From Deltaproteobacteria bacterium (GTDB lineage: Bacteria; Desulfobacterota; Binatia; Binatales; Binataceae): a stretch of DNA of 8,970 nt. Numbering within the stretch: the stretch's first letter is position 1; every line of letters begins with the position of its first letter. The notes below the pieces were generated by a model that was not told the origin of the DNA, did not search any database, and saw only the letters and a list, made by a program, of their open reading frames with translations. A program made the translations under genes and the position numbers. Where the stretch lies: assembly GCA_021780585.1 (NCBI GenBank), contig JAJXYM010000432.1:1-8970 (forward strand), given 5' to 3'. Positions 6,294 to 8,970 of this stretch are shown here, in pieces.

Positions 6294-6950
6294 ATGAAAC
6301 TCGTTCACTGCGCCTATGAACCCGCCGGACCGGGACCGTTTCCGGCGATCTTCGCGATGCATGGTTGGGGGTCCAACGCGATGGACCTGCAGGGACTCGC
6401 GCCTTTTATCGCCGGGGGACGCTTCCTCGTGATCTGTCCGCAGGGCGCGGTCGAGGTCGAAATCGGCGCGATCAACGGCTACGGATGGTATCCGATGCGG
6501 CTCGGAACGCAGCCGGAGCCCGAAAAGGTCGATGCCGCGGTCGCCAACCTGAGCGGCTTTATCGACGAGGCCTGCGATCGCTATCCCGTCGATCGCGACC
6601 GGATCGTCGTCGCCGGCTTCAGTCAGGGCGGCATGATGGCCTACAGTCTGGCCGTGCGCTGGCCGGAGCGGTTCGCCGCACTGGTCGGAATCTCGACCGC
6701 GTTTCCCGAACGGCTGACGGCGCTCGCCGGCGATCGCGCCGCGCTCGCCCGGATGCCCGCGATCGTGCAGCACGGCCGCGCCGATCAGGCGATCGAAATC
6801 GCGCGGGCGCGCAAATCGGTCGAGGCGCTGCGCGAACTCGGCGTCAACGTGACCTGGCGCGAGTACGATTGCGGTCATGAGGTCGCCGCCGATGGCATCC
6901 GCGACCTTTCGCGCTTCCTCGAGCAACACCTCCCGGCCCGTTCCGCATAG
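6294..6950 (+). CDS. Alpha/beta-hydrolase, phospholipase/carboxylesterase family
   Basis: The 218-residue cytoplasmic protein matches the small esterase family that includes carboxylesterases and YpfH-like proteins (PF02230 type). Visible landmarks are HGWGS (23-27) at the oxyanion loop, the nucleophile elbow GFSQGG with catalytic S110, D164 in HGRAD as the acid, and H195 in CGHE as the base, in the usual order and spacing. The length is typical for the family. It lacks a signal peptide or membrane segment and probably hydrolyses short-chain esters; the physiological substrate cannot be read from the sequence. The ATG at 6294 has a ribosome site, and upstream codons in the same frame are Arg-rich and unlike the family. 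It is divergent from the glycosyltransferase operon and is followed at once by a hairpin. Confidence 0.9.
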   Translation: MKLVHCAYEPAGPGPFPAIFAMHGWGSNAMDLQGLAPFIAGGRFLVICPQGAVEVEIGAINGYGWYPMRLGTQPEPEKVDAAVANLSGFIDEACDRYPVDRDRIVVAGFSQGGMMAYSLAVRWPERFAALVGISTAFPERLTALAGDRAALARMPAIVQHGRADQAIEIARARKSVEALRELGVNVTWREYDCGHEVAADGIRDLSRFLEQHLPARSA

Positions 6951-6952
6951 AC

Positions 6953-6973
6953 GCCGGCGCGGCTTTCGCCGGC
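6953..6973 (+). terminator. GC-rich hairpin two bases after the esterase stop
   Basis: GCCGGCG (6953-6959) pairs perfectly with CGCCGGC (6967-6973) around a seven-base loop. It starts two bases past the TAG stop and ends just before the presumed mazG -10 at 6981. It is probably the esterase terminator although no T-run follows. Confidence 0.45.
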
Positions 6974-6979
6974 CGCCCG

Positions 6980-6989
6980 CTATGCTACC
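6980..6989 (+). promoter_or_regulatory. Candidate mazG -10 within the shared CTATGCTACC motif
   Basis: The string CTATGCTACC is identical to the one at the yebC promoter. Taking TATGCT (6981-6986) as -10, transcription would begin near 6993, on or just before the start codon. No good -35 is evident. The exact repetition of the motif at two promoters is the main support. Confidence 0.35.
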
Positions 6990-6998
6990 GTGGTGGGT

Positions 6999-7802
6999 AT
7001 GGCCAGCGACTCCAGCGAGCGAGCCGCGCGGGAATTTTCGCGGCTGTCCGCAATTCTTGGCGAACTCAGGCAACGATGCCCCTGGGATCGCGAGCAGACC
7101 CTCGCCGGCCTCGGGCGCCATCTGCTTGAGGAAGCCTATGAAACGCTCGACGCGGTCGAACGCGACGACGCCGCCGCGATCGTCGACGAACTGGGCGACG
7201 TGATCGCGCAGGCGCTCGCGATCGGCGTGATCGGCGAGGAAGCCGGACGCTTCAGCGTCGCGGACGTGATGCGGTCGGCGGCCGACAAGCTCGTCCGGCG
7301 CCATCCGCACGTTTACGCGGGCGAAGACGTGCAAACCGCCGCTGAAGTCGTCGAAAACTGGGAGCGGATCAAACGGGACGAACGCCAACGCGCCGGCGCC
7401 AAATCCGCTCTCGACGGCGTCGCCAAAGCGCTGCCCGCGACCGCGCGGGCGGAAAAGCTCGGCACGCGCGCCCGTCAGGCCGGGATGGACTGGCGCGACA
7501 TCCATGCGGTGCTCGCCAAAGTGCGCGAAGAGATGGACGAAGTCGAAGGCGCGCTGGCGGCCGACGACCTCGATTCCGCCGCCGCTGAAATCGGCGATAT
7601 GATGCTGGCGCTCGCCAACGCACCCCGATTCATCGGTTATCGCGCTGAGGAGACCCTGCGCCGCGCCTGCGATAAATTCGTCGCGCGCTTCGTCCGGGTC
7701 GAAGCTATCGCCGCCGCCCGCGGCCGCGAACTGCGCGATCTGTCGCCCGCCGAGCTCGACGCGCTCTGGAACGCGGCCAAGCGCGCCGCCGATCGGGAAT
7801 GA
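6999..7802 (+). CDS. mazG: Nucleoside triphosphate pyrophosphohydrolase MazG (two-domain)
   Basis: MazG hydrolyses NTPs and dNTPs to monophosphate and pyrophosphate, cleaning the nucleotide pool, and in E. coli influences (p)ppGpp. The 267-residue protein has both tandem MazG domains. Domain 1 opens with CPWDREQT (27-34) and carries the metal-binding pattern EEAYE (44-48) then ELGD (64-67), followed by KLVRRHPHVY (97-106). Domain 2 has EEMDE (177-181) then EIGD (197-200). Both EExxE...ExxD sites are intact, so both could bind metal, though in E. coli only the C-terminal domain is reported as active. The ATG at 6999 is preferred; GTGs at 6990 and 6993 are in frame and cannot be excluded. There is no clear Shine-Dalgarno, only GGTGGGT immediately before the ATG. 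Confidence 0.95.
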   Translation: MASDSSERAAREFSRLSAILGELRQRCPWDREQTLAGLGRHLLEEAYETLDAVERDDAAAIVDELGDVIAQALAIGVIGEEAGRFSVADVMRSAADKLVRRHPHVYAGEDVQTAAEVVENWERIKRDERQRAGAKSALDGVAKALPATARAEKLGTRARQAGMDWRDIHAVLAKVREEMDEVEGALAADDLDSAAAEIGDMMLALANAPRFIGYRAEETLRRACDKFVARFVRVEAIAAARGRELRDLSPAELDALWNAAKRAADRE

Positions 7803-7839
7803 GCCGGTGGAGGGGTCGTTGACGCGGCGGCGGCCGGCT
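7802..7839 (+). other. Inverted repeat from the mazG stop, flanking the rpsT -35 region
   Basis: AGCCGG (7802-7807) begins on the last base of the mazG TGA and pairs with CCGGCT (7834-7839), 26 bases apart. The spacer holds the TTGACG proposed as rpsT -35, and the right arm is followed by TGTTAGTT. It could act as a weak mazG terminator or as an operator around the rpsT promoter. A six-base repeat may also be chance. Confidence 0.2.
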
Positions 7840-7850
7840 GTTAGTTAAAT
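7819..7850 (+). promoter_or_regulatory. Candidate rpsT promoter
   Basis: TTGACG (7819-7824) matches the sigma-70 -35 in five of six positions. The AT-rich stretch TTAGTTAAAT (7841-7850) supplies the -10; TTAAAT (7845-7850) fits best in sequence (four of six) but leaves a long 20-bp spacer. Initiation seven bases past TTAAAT is exactly the A of the rpsT ATG. No Shine-Dalgarno precedes the ATG. Confidence 0.45.
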
Positions 7851-7856
7851 CTGGTT

Positions 7857-8165
7857 ATGCCGCATATTCCAGACCATCCGTCAGCCCGTAAACGCCATCG
7901 CCAGAGCCTCAAGCGTCAGGCGCGTAATCGCGCGATCAAGACGCGGGTGCGCACGGCCGCGAAAAACGCGCAGGAGGCGATCGGCGGAAGCGATCCGCAG
8001 GCCGCCGCGGCCGCGCTGCGTCAGGCGATGAAGGTGCTCAACAAAGCCGCGACCAAGGGCGCGTTGCGCAAGAATACCGCCTCGCGGAAAATCGCACGGC
8101 TCTCCCGCCAGCTCCATAAGGCTCATCACGGGCAGGCCGCGCCCGCCGCGCAACCGTCCGCCTGA
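7857..8165 (+). CDS. rpsT: Small ribosomal subunit protein S20
   Basis: S20 binds 16S rRNA early in assembly of the 30S subunit. The 102-residue protein has the family pattern: SARKRHRQSLKRQARNR (9-25) as the basic N-terminal helix, KTRVRT (28-33), ALRQAMKVLNKAATKGALRKNTASRK in the middle and C-terminal helices, and SRLxx-like RLSRQL (80-85). An Ala/Pro-rich tail of about 15 residues (from about residue 88) extends past the conserved core. The ATG at 7857 is fixed because the conserved N-terminus starts a few residues later and the next in-frame ATG lies deep in the protein. Base context suggests a leaderless or near-leaderless message, unusual for a highly expressed ribosomal gene. It is convergent with holA. 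Confidence 0.95.
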   Translation: MPHIPDHPSARKRHRQSLKRQARNRAIKTRVRTAAKNAQEAIGGSDPQAAAAALRQAMKVLNKAATKGALRKNTASRKIARLSRQLHKAHHGQAAPAAQPSA

Positions 8166-8189
8166 CCGCGCCCGTCGCGCAACCGGACC

Positions 8190-8237
8190 ATCGCTCCGGC
8201 GATCTCGGGCCGCGGCGGCGCAATTGCGTCCGGCGCC
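8190..8237. terminator. Weak hairpins between convergent rpsT and holA
   Basis: The 77-bp gap holds ATCGC/GCGAT (8190-8203, loop TCCG), usable after rpsT, and GGCGC/GCGCC (8217-8221 with 8233-8237), which begins five bases after the holA stop on the minus strand. A perfect CGCAATTGCG palindrome (8219-8228) overlaps the second. Neither stem has a T-run. They are plausible convergent terminators, with low certainty. Confidence 0.25.
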
Positions 8238-8242
8238 ACGCT

Positions 8243-8970
8243 TCAGCCGTTGAGTTCGATCAGGAGCGCGCCGATCGCGGCTTCGCGCTCGCGGATCGTT
8301 CCATTCTTGAAGCCGGCGTCGAGCTGGCAGGCGCGGCGATGCGCCGCGCGCAGGCGGCGCGCGCCGAGGCGCCGGGCGCCGTCGAGCGCTCGCGCCACCA
8401 GCGGACTCGACGGCGGCAGGCCAAGAATATGCGCCACGTCGGCCGCGCCCTTGCGCCGCTCCAGCAATGACGCCGCCGCCAGCATCCGCCGCATCGTCGG
8501 AATAATCTCGACGCCCAAAATTTCGATCGGGTCGCGTCCGGACGCCACCGCGCGATCGAAAATCGCGACCGACTCCGCGCCCTGGCCGCGCGCCAGGCTC
8601 TCCGCCAGCGCGAACGGCTCGGGCACGCGCCGGCCGGCGGATTCGCCGAACGCCGCCGCCTCAATCCGGCCGCCCGGCTCCGCGTGAATCGCCGCGCGCG
8701 CGAGCGCATTGACGATCGCGCCCAGGTCCGCGCCATGCCGTCCGACCAGCAGATCGATCACGTCGCCGCCCGCCCTGAGTCCGAAGCGGCGGGCGAACAG
8801 CTCGGCGTACTGGCCGATCTGATTGTCGAACGGGCGCGGACAGTTGAGCGCGAGCCCGAGCTTCTCGACGATGCGCCTGATTTTTGCCGGCGCGCTGTCG
8901 CGTTCGTACAGAATCGCCACGCGCACGTTGGGCGCCAGCCGTTCGAGCGCGGCGCCGAGCGCGGCTTCGT
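8243..8970 (-). CDS. holA: DNA polymerase III delta subunit HolA (C-terminal part, cut by window edge)
   Basis: HolA is the clamp-loader subunit that opens the beta sliding clamp. About 241 C-terminal residues are visible. The frame is open through the right edge, so the GTG at 8926 is an internal Val rather than the start. Matches to the family are the segment around NCPRPFDNQIGQ, then LFARRFGLRAGGDVIDLLVGRHGADLGAIVNAL (lid region: an exposed helix followed by the 'G.dl..l..El' pattern), then GRDPIEILGVEI and HILGLPPSSPLVARAL in the collar domain. Identity in the last third is modest but the domain order fits. The N-terminal AAA+-like domain lies outside the window. From memory, lptE often precedes holA in related genomes and rpsT often lies beside it, as here. 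Confidence 0.85.
   Translation of the reverse strand, partial: EAALGAALERLAPNVRVAILYERDSAPAKIRRIVEKLGLALNCPRPFDNQIGQYAELFARRFGLRAGGDVIDLLVGRHGADLGAIVNALARAAIHAEPGGRIEAAAFGESAGRRVPEPFALAESLARGQGAESVAIFDRAVASGRDPIEILGVEIIPTMRRMLAAASLLERRKGAADVAHILGLPPSSPLVARALDGARRLGARRLRAAHRRACQLDAGFKNGTIREREAAIGALLIELNG

Larger units (their letters stand above)
134..6737. repeat. Dispersed octamer GCGATCGC (HIP1 palindrome), 14 copies
   Basis: Copies start at 134, 1092, 1515, 3041, 3610, 3616 (overlapping the previous copy), 3939, 4089, 4504, 4702, 4750, 5889, 6574 and 6730. All lie inside genes. Nine read GCG-ATC-GC (Ala-Ile-Ala) and five read nGC-GAT-CGC (x-Asp-Arg) on the coding strand. None occurs after 6737. 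The octamer is the cyanobacterial HIP1 sequence; codon preference may explain part of the excess here. Confidence 0.6.

Noticed and set aside
6264..7505. A 413-codon open frame on the minus strand opposite the esterase and mazG
   Set aside because: It is antisense to two genes with intact catalytic motifs, spans their intergenic hairpin, and its Arg/Asp/Gly-rich product matches no family. Long antisense frames are expected in GC-rich DNA.
8219..8228. CGCAATTGCG as an operator site
   Set aside because: A lone ten-base palindrome between convergent 3' ends is a poor place for an operator and is embedded in a potential terminator stem.
1..8970. Defence system, mobile element, CRISPR or phage cargo
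   Set aside because: No transposase, integrase, repeat array, tRNA-bounded junction or toxin-antitoxin pair was seen. MazG here lies alone, without mazEF, and fits a housekeeping role.

Overview
This is a GC-rich bacterial chromosome window (about two-thirds G+C by eye), densely coded on both strands and mostly housekeeping. Three neighbourhoods can be read: yebC-ruvC-ruvA on the minus strand, mazG followed by rpsT on the plus strand, and holA convergent to rpsT. From memory, yebC-ruvC-ruvA and rpsT next to holA are arrangements common in Desulfobacterota, Myxococcota and related 'deltaproteobacterial' lineages, so I infer a GC-rich member of that group. The sequence does not fix the phylum.

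Layout. Positions 1-1675 (minus) hold yebC, then ruvC, then the first 103 codons of ruvA, which runs off the left edge. ruvC and ruvA overlap by ATGA. From a divergent intergenic region, a small secreted lipoprotein gene of unknown function (1828-2343, plus) runs into a two-gene minus-strand envelope operon. That operon is a 1004-residue membrane protein joining two complete GT-C glycosyltransferase modules (3093-6107), then a small membrane-anchored protein with a carbohydrate-binding-like jelly-roll (2365-3081). A second divergent region (6108-6293) precedes a serine esterase of the alpha/beta-hydrolase fold (6294-6950), a two-domain MazG nucleotide pyrophosphohydrolase (6999-7802) and ribosomal protein S20 (7857-8165). 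The C-terminal part of the DNA polymerase III delta subunit, holA (minus), runs off the right edge.

How the genes work together. RuvA and RuvC belong to Holliday-junction processing, and YebC is a translation factor often found beside them. The GT-C fusion and jelly-roll protein look like an envelope glycosylation pair, with transferase and sugar-binding or accessory protein both on the outer face of the inner membrane. The esterase, MazG, S20 and HolA are separate housekeeping functions with no evident pathway link.

Non-coding signals. Several plus-strand genes have -10-like hexamers so close to the start codon, with no Shine-Dalgarno, that leaderless or near-leaderless transcripts are plausible (rpsT is the best case). 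Inverted repeats sit on or next to five stop-codon sites covering six genes, and none has a T-run. The cyanobacterial-type palindrome GCGATCGC occurs 14 times, always inside genes. No stretch over 300 bases lacks a gene. I see no tRNA, rRNA, CRISPR array, insertion sequence, phage gene or defence system.
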